A DNA stretch of 64,000 nt from Isoperla grammatica (taxonomy: Eukaryota > Arthropoda > Insecta > Plecoptera > Perlodidae): the NCBI GenBank assembly GCA_945910005.1, contig OX246740.1, forward strand, positions 54,732,221 through 54,796,220, read 5' to 3'. Both the position numbers and the translations under genes were made by a program. Below are positions 9,537 through 18,800 of the stretch, piece after piece (the stretch's first letter is position 1; every line of letters begins with the position of its first letter). The notes beneath the pieces are model-generated. The model had not been told where the DNA came from and did no database searches. It saw nothing but the letters and a program-made list of their open reading frames with translations.

Positions 9537-12166
9537 TCATGTACTTTAGGCACCCTATCTCTTAATGGATACCTGCGTTCAGCTTCTCCCCCTGCGACAT
9601 CATCTATCTCAGGCTCGGAAGAGTCTAATGACGAGTCTGAGCTCCCCCTACCGACAACTGTCTCAGTCTCACTGGAGTCTTCTTCGTCAGTCTCTGTGTT
9701 ATCAGATCCCTGAAAGTAGGTTTGGACAGAAACTTTGAATTCACTAGCAGGCTGACTAACATTCTCAACATGGGGGGTAATCTTGCCTTTTGCTGGCATT
9801 ACATTTTCGAAAAATACTACATTACGGGATTTGATTAGTCTTGTAGGGTTTTTCAGTTCAACACACTGGTAGCCCTTTTGAGTCTCACAATAACCTACAA
9901 AGATACACTCTTTCGCTTTCGGATCCCACTTAGACCTTTCCTCGTTTGGGATATGGACAAAAGCCTTACAACCAAACACCTTTAGGTGAGACAGGTTTAC
10001 CTTGTATCCTGACCAAGCTTGCTCTGGTGTTTTCCCTTTTACTGCCTTGGTGGGTGCCCTATTTCTCAAGTATACTGCCGTTTGGGCTGCATAATTCCAA
10101 TAACGTTTACCTAACCCAGCATCATGCAACATGCTTCTTCCCATTTCTACTATGGTACGGTTGGCCCTTTCAGCTACCCCATTTTGTTCAGGCGTTCTAG
10201 GAATAGACGATTCATGCACAATCCCACTCTCGGCAAAAGCCTGATTCACTGCATTATTAAAGAATTCTGTCCCATTATCACTTCTGAATACTTTAATTCT
10301 TTTATCAGTTTGATTCTCTACCATGGCCTTGAATTCCATTAACTTTTGTTTTGTCTCATCTTTAGTTTTCAAAAAATAAATGAAATTTTTCCTGGAATAG
10401 TCGTCAACCAAAATAAGAAAATAGAGTGAACCGTCCAAGGCAGGCTCCTTCATGGGGCCACACAGGTCAGCGTGCACCAGTCCCAATACCTCGGTGGCGC
10501 GCCTTGCCCCCGTCTTTACAAACGGAAATTTAGACAGCTTACCTTGAACACAGCCTACACACGGCTGCATCTCAGTTTTCTCAAATTCTACACCTTCAGC
10601 CATTCCATTCCGTAATAGGTTCATGCTTCTGTGGTTAAGGTGACCCAATTTCTTGTGCCACAACTCCTGAGAATTGATCCCCTGTTCTTTATCACTTGGC
10701 AAATGCACTGAATCAACATTATAGGCACCGTGACTTGGCCTCTGGATCAAATCTAGCTTATACATTCCACCTTTCCTTGAACCTGTTGCTACAACTTCAC
10801 CCTCATATGAAAAACTTTCACTTTTGATTACCTCACATCCCTCAGCTGTGAACAACATAACCTTATTTTTATCACAGGTTGCTCCAACCGATAAAAGATT
10901 TGCCCCTAATTCAGGAACGTAAGTTACATCCTTGATTACCCTGGAGTCACTTTTGCCATGCACAGACAGTTCTACCCTCACATCACCTTTTCCTGTTGCA
11001 TTCGTAATGTTATTGTTGGCAACTGTTACCTGACCTGAGCACTCCGTATAATTTTCCATTATTTCACTATTGATACACATATGGGTGGTAGCACCGGAAT
11101 CACATACCCAATCATACTTTTTCAGATTAACACCACTTTCACTTAGATTCGCAGCATGAAGCGCAGTTAAGAAGGTCCAGTTGTCTTCCTTCTTCCCCGT
11201 CTGCTGCTGCTTCCGCATCTGCTGTGAGTTGCCTTGTTGGTTGTTGTTGTTTCGACCTTGGCTTTGGCTGGAACCGCCGGAACCTTGGCGACTGCCTCCA
11301 CCACGGCCACCTTGCTGCCCTCGGTCTTGAGATTTGGAACTTCCGCTGTCATCACCACCCCCTGGCGGTGGGTGTGGGCAATCTCGAACCATGTGCCCAA
11401 CCGACTGGCACCTGTAGCATTTCCTTTGAAAGCCTCCCTGGCCCCCTCGACCACGTTGGTTTCCTCGAAATCCTCCTCTGTTACCTCTGGAACCTTGGTT
11501 GCCTCCTCTTCCACTTTGATAGGAAGTAGCGAGGGCTGAATCCTCACATAGAGTGCCAGCGCCACTCAACAGTTTTGAGCTCAGCCACTCTGTAGTTAAT
11601 TTCACATCACTACCTTCGATCCCCATTTCAAATGCTTGATATATTGATGGCAAACCTGCTAACATAATTTTGGCAATCCATTCATCGTCTAGCGGCTGCC
11701 CGATGTCTTGTAGCTTCTGGTTTATATCCATTATGTCAGCGACATATTCCTGCATACCTGGATAGTTGGCGAGCCTTACATTCATTAGGCGTCGTACCAG
11801 TGCAATGCTCCTCTGCGGACCGGCATCTTCAAAGTTCTTTTTTAGAGCCTCCCATGCCTCAAGTGCTGTTTTAGACTTCATCACAAACCGGTGGCAATTT
11901 GGCTTCACATTTAGGACTATACTTGCCAGAGCCCTCTGGTCTTTCTTCTTATCAATGGGAACAAACTCACCATCATCACCTCTAACTGGTTCTACACAGT
12001 CCCATAAGTCTAGACCCTGAAGCGTCATTCTCATCACAAGTTTCCAGGCACTATAGTTATTTAGGCCTTCTAGCTTGGGGTCTATAGTCACCATACTGCT
12101 TCCACCCATGCCACTGGAGCTAGTTGTGTTTGCCACGTAAGTTACGCTCATGATAGCATTAATCAC
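9530..12166 (-). CDS. Copia Gag-protease-integrase polyprotein (878 aa)
   Basis: The N-terminal ~200 residues form the copia Gag region (UBN2-like), followed by a Gly/Arg/Gln-rich stretch and a CCHC zinc knuckle (CYRCQSVGHMVRDC, about 250-263). The aspartic protease site is DSGATTH near 356. Next come the GAG-pre-integrase motif (LWHKKLGHLNHRSM, near 500) and the integrase core with HADLCGP, RSDNGTEF and the catalytic Glu in NGVAERANR. The C-terminal region includes DPKAKECIFVGY. The first ATG is used; a second Met five codons later is equally possible. The frame ends at a TAG at 9530-9532, where intact copia would read on into reverse transcriptase. The overlap GGATTAG is not a classic slippery heptamer, so I read the break as a small indel. 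Confidence 0.93.
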   Translation of the reverse strand: MINAIMSVTYVANTTSSSGMGGSSMVTIDPKLEGLNNYSAWKLVMRMTLQGLDLWDCVEPVRGDDGEFVPIDKKKDQRALASIVLNVKPNCHRFVMKSKTALEAWEALKKNFEDAGPQRSIALVRRLMNVRLANYPGMQEYVADIMDINQKLQDIGQPLDDEWIAKIMLAGLPSIYQAFEMGIEGSDVKLTTEWLSSKLLSGAGTLCEDSALATSYQSGRGGNQGSRGNRGGFRGNQRGRGGQGGFQRKCYRCQSVGHMVRDCPHPPPGGGDDSGSSKSQDRGQQGGRGGGSRQGSGGSSQSQGRNNNNQQGNSQQMRKQQQTGKKEDNWTFLTALHAANLSESGVNLKKYDWVCDSGATTHMCINSEIMENYTECSGQVTVANNNITNATGKGDVRVELSVHGKSDSRVIKDVTYVPELGANLLSVGATCDKNKVMLFTAEGCEVIKSESFSYEGEVVATGSRKGGMYKLDLIQRPSHGAYNVDSVHLPSDKEQGINSQELWHKKLGHLNHRSMNLLRNGMAEGVEFEKTEMQPCVGCVQGKLSKFPFVKTGARRATEVLGLVHADLCGPMKEPALDGSLYFLILVDDYSRKNFIYFLKTKDETKQKLMEFKAMVENQTDKRIKVFRSDNGTEFFNNAVNQAFAESGIVHESSIPRTPEQNGVAERANRTIVEMGRSMLHDAGLGKRYWNYAAQTAVYLRNRAPTKAVKGKTPEQAWSGYKVNLSHLKVFGCKAFVHIPNEERSKWDPKAKECIFVGYCETQKGYQCVELKNPTRLIKSRNVVFFENVMPAKGKITPHVENVSQPASEFKVSVQTYFQGSDNTETDEEDSSETETVVGRGSSDSSLDSSEPEIDDVAGGEAERRYPLRDRVPKVHED

Positions 12167-12319
12167 AGTTCAGTTCAGCGACCAAGTTCGGCCTAGCCCT
12201 AGGCTTCCACACGTGCAAGCGGCTATTTTGAGGTTACGTTACCCTCCAACCATAACATCTCAAAAAACTCACTTGTACTCACTTATATCACGAAAATAAT
12301 GTAATGTACACCATCAGGC

Positions 12320-12337
12320 GGACCTGGGCCCATAACC
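12320..12337 (-). promoter_or_regulatory. Copia primer-binding site (initiator tRNA-Met anticodon arm)
   Basis: Directly after the 5' LTR the minus strand reads GGTTATGGGCCCAGGTCC. The plus-strand CTGGGCCCATAACC equals the anticodon stem-loop of eukaryotic initiator tRNA-Met, CAT being the anticodon. Drosophila copia is known to use a cleaved half of this tRNA as primer, with priming from an internal site rather than the 3' CCA end. Confidence 0.88.
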
Positions 12338-12511
12338 TGTTAGTTATAAATGCATGGATCGACGATGTACACTTGATATAAGGAGCAATAAGAAAACACT
12401 TGTTTCTTCTGTGGTATGTCATGAGCAACTGAATCTATTTCTATGAACGGAAACAGGAAGTACAGTACAAGTCAAGACTCACAGCCTTCTTGATCAGATT
12501 ATACACTAACA
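12338..12511 (-). repeat. 5' LTR of copia element
   Basis: 174 bp, identical to 7780-7953. It should hold the promoter and polyadenylation signal; I cannot place these precisely. Confidence 0.95.
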
Positions 12512-12538
12512 AACAGTGCAGACAAACTTTACGTGGAA

Positions 12539-12652
12539 CAGTGACATAGTGTCCTGAGGACAGAGCACATACGTTGCTCAGAAACGTCAACTAATATGAC
12601 AAGTAAGTGCAGTAAACGTGACTTAACAACCCGTGGTATTTACAATTTTAAC
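12539..12652. repeat. Right arm of inverted repeat interrupted by copia
   Basis: Near-identical reverse complement of 7655-7769; only isolated differences are visible (for example CGTCAACTAA against CGTCGACTAA). Confidence 0.85.
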
Positions 12653-12692
12653 AATACATAGGCTATTAATAGTCACGAAAGTCTAAGTTCAG

Positions 12693-12720
12693 TGATATAT
12701 ATATATATATATATATATAT
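12693..12720 (+). repeat. (TA)n microsatellite, left of hairpin
   Basis: TA run directly abutting the hairpin at 12719-12892. Confidence 0.9.
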
Positions 12721-12892
12721 GAGCATGTCGTCTTTGCGGTATCAAGCCCTCTCTGATGAGTGGTTCTGAAAAGAACCGGTTTACTCGACGTTTTGGCAGG
12801 AACGTACCTGCCGAAACGTCGAGTAAACCGGTTCTTTTCAGAACCAAACACTCATCCGAGAGGGCTTTATACCGCAAAGACGACATGCTCAT
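12719..12892. repeat. 170-bp near-perfect palindrome (hairpin element)
   Basis: Two ~85-bp arms are inverted copies meeting at GGCAGGAACGTACCTGCC near 12800. Each arm carries its own small inverted repeat (GGTTCT-GAAA-AGAACC), so the folded form would be branched. Ends are ATGAGCATGTCGTC and its complement. (TA)n tracts lie at both sides, suggesting insertion into a TA microsatellite. No coding role is claimed. Confidence 0.85.
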
Positions 12893-12921
12893 CACGTGAT
12901 AGCCCTTAAAATCTACAAAAC

Positions 12922-12944
12922 AATATATATATATATATATATAT
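12922..12944 (+). repeat. (TA)n microsatellite, right of hairpin
   Basis: TA run about 30 bp to the right of the hairpin. Confidence 0.9.
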
Positions 12945-12985
12945 TTATGGCTCACATAAACCTCATCTCATCTGTGACCACTTAC

Positions 12986-13163
12986 CGAACGAGGAGTGTG
13001 GGTGGCTTCCTCTTCGTCAAAGCACGTCAAAGTATAATCCAACAGCACCCTTGCCCTTTGCCTGGTTCTTGCGTGCTTTCACAAACACAACCTGCGGTAG
13101 TCACGTCGGATGCCACGCCATGGCCGCTGGGCCTTTTTAGGCCCCATTGTGAACACAACATAC
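12986..13163 (-). CDS. Putative exon E, unidentified minus-strand gene
   Basis: On the minus strand a good 3' splice site (TTGTTTCCCGCAG) precedes this segment and a GTAAGT donor follows it. Two frames are partly open: one starts MLCSQWGLKRPSG and another MGPKKAQRPWRG, and neither spans the whole segment. It could be an untranslated or terminal exon, or a chance arrangement. It is reported because four similar donor-bounded segments lie just upstream on the same strand. Confidence 0.25.
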
Positions 13164-13238
13164 CTGCGGGAAACAAGTCAGGGCGTTAATATATAGTTGG
13201 AAAGACATGTCATTATATACAACAAGTTACTATGCAAT

Positions 13239-13610
13239 TTATACATACGATCTTAGAACACAATAAGCCGCCCTAACCGCCGAAGTCCATTTTTTTGAGG
13301 GCGCGAGGTCCTCGAGGTTAGCCTCCTCGAGGACCTCAAGGGCGGTCTCGAGGTCCTCCAACCTTTTCGTGGAGGACCTCATCTCGAGAAGAATCACACA
13401 GGCGCTAGTCTCCGATCCTTCGGTGACTCTCTCTGTCTCGGCCAACGCATGTGCTTCAGAATAGAGCCTCCTCAGTACGGGCTGCAGAGAAGCTCTAATC
13501 TGTTGCACATGGAAGGCCAGTGTTTGGCTGGAGACCTTGGGTGTCTCCAGCCAATCCACAAGTAAAGAAAGCTCGTCAAATAGGCCAGGCAATTAGCTAT
13601 TTGGTGCTGC
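13239..13610 (-). CDS. Putative exon D with 117-codon open frame, unidentified
   Basis: On the minus strand the segment begins after a candidate acceptor (GTGGATTTCAG). Joined in phase to exon C it gives five codons and then TAA at 13593-13595. The same frame stays open for another 117 codons to 13239. That stretch is Leu/Glu-rich with helix-like patterns (LEDLETALEVLEE), has no good ATG (the nearest start is TTG) and has coding-like composition unlike the AT-rich surroundings. It may be 3' UTR, a coding segment in a pseudogene broken by the TAA, or an exon entered by another splice site. I do not recognise the protein. Confidence 0.3.
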
Positions 13611-13722
13611 CTGAAATCCACAACGTGATCATGAGTACAGTTATCAACAGGCTAGAGTTAATGGACGAGAGTCCATCGCACAGGCCACCACTGAGACATA
13701 GGTGAAGTATAGTCACACTTAC

Positions 13723-13884
13723 GCCTGCCTGCAGCAATCTATCGAGGTACTTTTCTATTAAGTCCGATTTATGTAAAATTCGGACCCAAGCCTTGTGGCC
13801 ATTCTGATGGCGATTCTGTTCCGACGTGAATCTGATGGCGATTCCGTACCCGCTAGCCTCTTCGGTCTCGTCGCATCGAGTATC
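13723..13884 (-). CDS. Putative exon C, unidentified minus-strand gene
   Basis: A 54-codon open segment, with residues such as HKAWVRILHKSDLIEKYL, ends exactly in phase at a consensus donor (GGC|GTAAGT). It opens after a TAA at 13885-13887; the true acceptor must lie at or below that point and is not clear. The charged, mixed composition looks protein-like. Function unknown. Confidence 0.35.
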
Positions 13885-13979
13885 TTAGCGACGTTCGCCC
13901 TGTGGATCCAAACACTGTTCCTATACTGATGTCAACGATAGGCCTATTCAAAGCCAGACACGAGTAAACCGTCACTCAC

Positions 13980-14423
13980 CTGAGTCACCTCCTATACTTG
14001 TTCCGTGCGCTTTCTGTACGCACCGTGTGCATACCACATCTCTATCACGGGCAGCCCGGTGTCGACCATTGCGGCCAGTCCTGATAGTCGGCCCCTACAC
14101 CTAGGGGCGCCCATTGTTACCAAAATAAGTTGTTTCCATGTTATTTCCCATGAACAAAACAAATCCCTAGCAACAATGGGTGCCCCTAAGTGTAGGAGCC
14201 GACTACGAATTCAATAACACTGCGGCTCCTTTGCGCAGTGGCCTCTTCTTTGACCCTCTGGACGTCCACAGGCGACGCTCCTCCAGATGAAGTCGGCTGT
14301 GGCGTCACGACGGGCGAACCGGAACTTGAGGTGCTGCTGGCAGTAGCGTCCGGCATACAAGGACCGGGCCGCACGGCATCAAAATCGACCACTCTGTCGC
14401 GGCCATCCTCATGAATTTTTGGA
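13980..14423 (-). CDS. Putative exon(s) B, split by an M2 element, unidentified
   Basis: On the minus strand an acceptor with a T-run (TTTTTTGCAG) precedes an open frame of about 70 codons. It runs through PKIHEDGRDRVVDFDA and a Ser/Thr/Pro/Gly-rich, disordered-looking part, then VKEEATAQRSRS, and continues into the M2 element at 14077-14215. Beyond M2 the sequence reaches a perfect donor (CAG|GTGAGT at 13974-13985). The phase does not match exon A through the visible sites, so either the exon model is wrong or the gene is decayed. I do not recognise the product. Confidence 0.3.
14077..14215. mobile_element. M2 TIR element, copy 2 (diverged)
   Basis: It carries GTCGGCCCCTACACCTAGGGG at one end (given here in two overlapping parts: GTCGGCCCCTACACC and CCTAGGGG) and a diverged inverted copy at the other, plus the internal TTTCCCATGAACAAAACAA-like segment shared with the other M2 copies. 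The outer ends are degraded. It interrupts putative exon B. Confidence 0.75.
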
Positions 14424-14444
14424 CTGCAAAAAACGAAAATTTAA

Positions 14445-14748
14445 TAGGGCACTAGCAACACCAAAAGACAACAATGAAACAAATGAATTGAACTGATGGA
14501 CAAACAACAAGCTGTCAAAAATAATTTCTTCTGATTTTGGGAAACAAAACAAAAAAACAAACAAATACACATACAAAACTTTCACTTAGTCGTTGTCTAT
14601 CATTAAAAGTTTTAAATGGCGAGCAGGCACTATTGCTACACTTGTTTTTATTTCTATGGTTGCAATTTTATTATTTTGACAGCTGATGGTTTGCCCATCA
14701 GTTCAATTCATTTGTTCCATTGTTGTCTTTTGGTGTTGCTAGTGCCCT
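14445..14748. mobile_element. M1-related TIR element, copy 4
   Basis: Termini AGGGCACTAGCAACACCAAA and the reverse complement are perfect for at least 20 bp. Internal blocks such as GAACAAATGAATTGAAC, TGATGGACAAAC, AGCTGTCAAA and GGCGAGCAG match M1, but the outermost 13 bp differ, so it is a sister subfamily. It lies in the putative intron between exons B and A. Confidence 0.8.
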
Positions 14749-14806
14749 ATAGCAAACACTTGAAAACAATTACTAAAGTTAAATCATAAATGATACATAT
14801 ACTCAC

Positions 14807-15062
14807 AGCCGACACGAGTCGCAGTGTCTTTCGCCGCCGTTTCCCGCAATACATTATCTGATTTTCCACCAGGGGTACAAGGTTTTCCCCTGGTAGAATC
14901 GTTGTCTACTGTCTTGGCAACAATCATTGACGTGTTATGGCCATTTTTTAAACGCTTGATTAGCGATTGGAACCGCCCACCTTCACAAAGCTCGCAGATG
15001 AGGAATAGACAGTTCTTTCGTTTCATTTTGCCTTTTTTGGCCGGAACGAAAACCGGCCACAA
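14807..15062 (-). CDS. Putative exon A, unidentified minus-strand gene
   Basis: A 256-nt segment on the minus strand is bounded by a textbook acceptor (TTCTCTTGTGTTACAG) and a GTGAGT donor and is open throughout in one frame (85 codons). The product contains KRKNCLFLICELCEGGRF with several Cys, then a basic stretch. An in-frame ATG 13 codons in could be a start if this is the first coding exon. No family is recognised. The sharp splice signals are the best evidence for a real gene in the window. Confidence 0.4.
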
Positions 15063-15206
15063 CTGTAACACAAGAGAATAGCGAGCATGCTATGACGTGT
15101 TGTTATTGAGTAGCAATCCTATCATTGGCCGTACTGGTACAGATCTACCACATGTGCATCAGTAATAGTCGGTTCCCATGTCGAAACTAGCAATCAAAAA
15201 ACATAC

Positions 15207-15213
<7 letters not shown>

Positions 15214-15250
<37 letters not shown>
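15214..15250 (+). repeat. Poly(A) tract, A37
   Basis: A pure A run without an identifiable retroposed body upstream. It may be a simple-sequence tract or a poly(A) tail remnant. Confidence 0.8.
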
Positions 15251-15251
<1 letters not shown>

Positions 15252-15897
15252 ACTGGAACTTACAGATGAATAATCAAATCATGTGTATGTACTACGTACA
15301 TAATCAATCTCGTAAAGGAAAACACAAAAAAGTGAGTAGAACAGCCGATCAGCTGTTCGCAAGAAATACCATGTTTTATGAATTTCCTAACGATAAGCAA
15401 GCAAACACAAGAGGATGATAAAGACGTGACATTACCGGATGCATTAGACGATTCAGTAGATTCGTTTTACTTTGTATCCTCTATATACAGCAGACTCCAG
15501 CTATACTACTTGAAATCACTCAATTTAGGTACCTAGAAAATGATCCACGGCTGTTACTAATGAACGAATACATAAACAAAATAAAACATCGCTGTAACCA
15601 TGGAGAAATAAAACAGGGCTGTAATCACGGCCCTCTAGATCTGAATGAGCGTCGCGATGGCGACTTCCTTTACACCGCCTTATAAGTCGGCAGACCTTGG
15701 ACACTGTCCATATTTAACATACGAGAAGGCGGCGACACGCAACACTAGCGCTACTAACGGCAAGAGGTGATACGGCGATGATGGCCGCTTTGTTCAATGT
15801 TATTTTCGTACTTTAAAACTTGTTATAGTAAAGCTAGCAATTACGCATCAGTGTACTGAAAACATATGTAGTAGACTTGGTTATGATTGGCATCCAT
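15251..15897. other. No gene recognised
   Basis: Mixed AT-rich sequence; I see no supported frame, repeat or RNA gene. Confidence 0.45.
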
Positions 15898-16610
15898 AAT
15901 AGGGAAGTCTCACGCATTTTTTTTATTTGCTTACTGGTTACCTCAAGTTAAAATAAACGGGAACTAATTGGTTTCGGCTCGAAAGGTGCATTAACATCGC
16001 TTTAACAGCAAGTCAAAGATATTGCTGTCAAAACACGCTCAGAAACGGACCTGCGCCATCTTGCTCGTGATTTCAAGGTTCTGACGTCATATGTCAGTAA
16101 ACAATAATTTTATATCATACAAATAGTACTGAAATCCCACACTTTAGTAGATTATTGCTCTCATAAGACTCTAACTGAACCAACGTTTATTTATAATTAG
16201 TAAATGAACACTTCTCAACATTAATTAACAACAATATGTTAAATAATTGCATTATTTTAAACACGTTTTGGTAAATACTGTATCAAAATGTATTTTCTGA
16301 AGAAAACAGTGGTATAAAAGACATTGTTGTAAAGTCACTGCATCCTAGATATTGTAAAATGTCCAACTTAATATCGTTGATATTATTAAGAATACTTCAA
16401 GGAGGCAGTTGTTTACATGACATAATATGACGTCAAGAGCCGTTTTTCAATTACGGAACAAGAAGTTCCAAATTTCAAACTTAAAATGCTAATAGAATTG
16501 GAAATATACGCTTCTCAGATATAAAAATTATACCGCCCGTATTTTTAGATAATGATGTTCCATTTTTAGGTACTTAGAGGAATATTTATTTTTGATGAGA
16601 CTTCCCTATT
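15898..16610. mobile_element. 713-bp TIR element
   Basis: It begins AATAGGGAAGTCTCA and ends with the perfect reverse complement (15 bp). The inside is AT-rich with no transposase frame, so it is a non-autonomous DNA element. No clear target duplication is visible, which leaves the superfamily open. Confidence 0.65.
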
Positions 16611-16744
16611 GAACCAAATTAATCTAAAATAATTCTTATTATTCAAGTAAGGGATGTGCGAAACAATGTGTGTATAACGAACATTACAGGGACCGTTTAT
16701 GTTATTACGCGTCGCTTTACGAGGGGTGAATGATGAAAAAGCAA

Positions 16745-17057
16745 TGTACGTGCAACTGACGTAACAGCCGAACTACAACAATGGAATAAATGAATTGAAC
16801 TGGTGGACAAACAACAAGCTGTCAAAGTAATATCTTTGCAAAAATAATGAGGAGAAACAATTAGTTGTAACGATAGTAACTGCTCGCCAGTTAAAATTTA
16901 TCTTCAGTAATGGACAGCAACTATCTGAAAGTGTTTAAACGTTCTGAACGTTTGTTTTTTTTTCAACTTCAGAACTTCATATATTTTTTTTACAGCTTGT
17001 TTGTCCATCGGTTCAATTCATTTGTTTCATTGTTGTGTTTTGGTGTTGTGCGTACCC
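16745..17057 (-). mobile_element. M1 TIR element, copy 3 (inverted orientation)
   Basis: The reverse complement matches copy 2 along its full length, including the central AACGTTCAGAACGTTTA and GGCGAGCAGTTACTATCG blocks and the GTTGTGCGTACCC end. The left terminus is slightly eroded. Confidence 0.85.
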
Positions 17058-17091
17058 TATAGGGTTGGGGGGGGGGGTCTGACGTCACACA

Positions 17092-17125
<34 letters not shown>
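17092..17125 (+). repeat. (TA)n microsatellite
   Basis: TA run following a G-rich tract. Confidence 0.9.
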
Positions 17126-17129
<4 letters not shown>

Positions 17130-18341
17130 CAAGTTATTAGCTACCTGGCTCGCTCTAGGCTTAAAGTACGAAGACAAACTCCAGCCAGCTCGGCCGCCGC
17201 CATGAAACTCCAATAGTGCTATTGTGTGTTTCCCTTGATTTATGTGGCGTGGCATATCCGAGTATTTAAAGCCGCAATTTGTGTTTAATCTGACATGCCT
17301 GGCATTGCTGAGTCCGTTGTGGGGTGGGGGGTGGGGGGCGCTCGAAGAACAATACAACAATCATCCCCGCCCGTCGGCAACTGTGCACTGCTCACACTTG
17401 ATGAGCACTCTCATCTACTGGTAAGCTTGGTTTACCATGAGCTTAAGATGTTCAAAGAATGTTTGTGACGTAGTTGATGGTTCACAGAAAACAGAAGAAT
17501 TAAAAAGCTGCGACAAAGATGAAACCTTTGAAGGTTCGAGCATATTATATAGAAACCGGGCATTTAATGTTGACTTTGGTGGTTTACATTAAAATACACA
17601 TTTCGTTTCATTCGTGTTTTTCGCTAAGAATTTGTTACTTGGGTTTTAAGTTGATCAGTTTGTAGATCACATGTAAACAAGTAGGGAAAAACTTGTGTCG
17701 AATGAATGTGTTTTAAAATGGAATGTAAACTACGAAGTAAAAAATTTGAGAAGCTGGATCGCCGAGATGGAAAAAGTGTGAATAAAAAGATGGATGTAAC
17801 AAAGCTTTTTAAGACATACTATCAAATACTCTAATCAAGTTTGCTAAATAAATATCTGATCCACAAAGTTCCAAATCTCCTAAGTTGTCTTAGCGAAGCA
17901 AATCCTCCACTATAGACAAATTAATCTCGACGAGTCTCACAATAAATGCATAAATTTAAAAGATAATCAAACGTCTAAAACGAAAACAAAATACATGTTT
18001 GAGTTGGGAATTTGTAGTAGTAACAAGTCAGAGAGCGATGATTGATCTAGCAAAGATTTGCTTTGCTAAACCAACTGAAATCTCTTGCAAGCTCGCGTAC
18101 ATTATCTACCGCGCTATGAGTTCTGCATGTTGTGTTGTACACGATTCCTGTGTAGATATAGTCAGGAAAGTGCTGAACAAACACTAATTATCCTCCAATT
18201 GTTATTCTCCCGTATTCCCAAAGGAAGTCTACTGTAAGGCAAATATGTTCCTCTTCAGCCTATTAGTGAGTGGGATAGTTGGGAAGGAATTCCAGCGGGA
18301 TATGTGTGAACTAAATCCAAGAGTTCACCTTATGGTTGATT
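17126..18341. other. No gene recognised
   Basis: AT-rich; short frames only, none with support. Confidence 0.45.
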
Positions 18342-18681
18342 TACGTCAAAACCGCACAATATTTTCATTTTTAAATTATATCTCAAGAATGGACTTCAAA
18401 ATCGAAAATCTGAGTCAACAGCGCACTGTGGTTTATTAATCTCTACATACTGAATGCTGTAAATGTGTCTAACATTATAATCAGTATTGTTTTTGTTTTT
18501 AATTAATGTTATTACTAATTATCGATTTATTAATCAAAATCATTACACTAATTGTTATAATATTTCATTCAGTCTGTAGGGTTTACCAAAACACAGTGCG
18601 CTGTTGACTCAGGTATTCGATTTTGTGTTGCAATCTTGAGATATAATTAAAAAATTAAAATTATCTGCAGTTTTTGACGTA
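18342..18681. repeat. Inverted repeat, ~98-bp arms, ~145-bp spacer
   Basis: The arm 18342-18440 returns as its reverse complement at about 18583-18681. Shared blocks include GAGTCAACAGCGCACTGTG, AATTATATCTCAAGA and TACGTCAAAA. It lies 120 bp before the assembly gap and has no coding capacity; probably a fold-back or TIR element with worn ends. Confidence 0.7.
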
Positions 18682-18800
18682 GAGGTACCTGGGGATAAGC
18701 GGTGGCCCAAACTGACCTCACGAATAGAATCTCGCGTGATACCGCTGTTCTATTATAGCAACGCTGTAGGAATTGATTAATTGATACGTGTTACAGTAAT

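Larger units (their letters stand above)
7780..12511 (-). mobile_element. Copia LTR retrotransposon, nearly complete
   Basis: This 4732-bp element is on the minus strand, with 174-bp LTRs bounded by TGTTAGT...ACTAACA. The two LTRs appear identical base for base, which indicates a recent insertion. It encodes Gag, protease, integrase, reverse transcriptase and RNase H in the copia (Pseudoviridae-type) order. The primer site matches the anticodon arm of initiator tRNA-Met, as in Drosophila copia, and a purine tract precedes the 3' LTR. Flanks show a 3-bp AAC repeat; copia elements normally duplicate 5 bp. One frame break separates the integrase and reverse transcriptase portions, so this copy is probably not autonomous unless the break is bypassed. 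Confidence 0.95.

Noticed and set aside
11167..11565. Open frames in other phases within the copia Gag region, including plus-strand ones at 11224-11539
   Set aside because: They overlap the conserved Gag zinc-knuckle frame and come from its Gly/Arg-rich composition.
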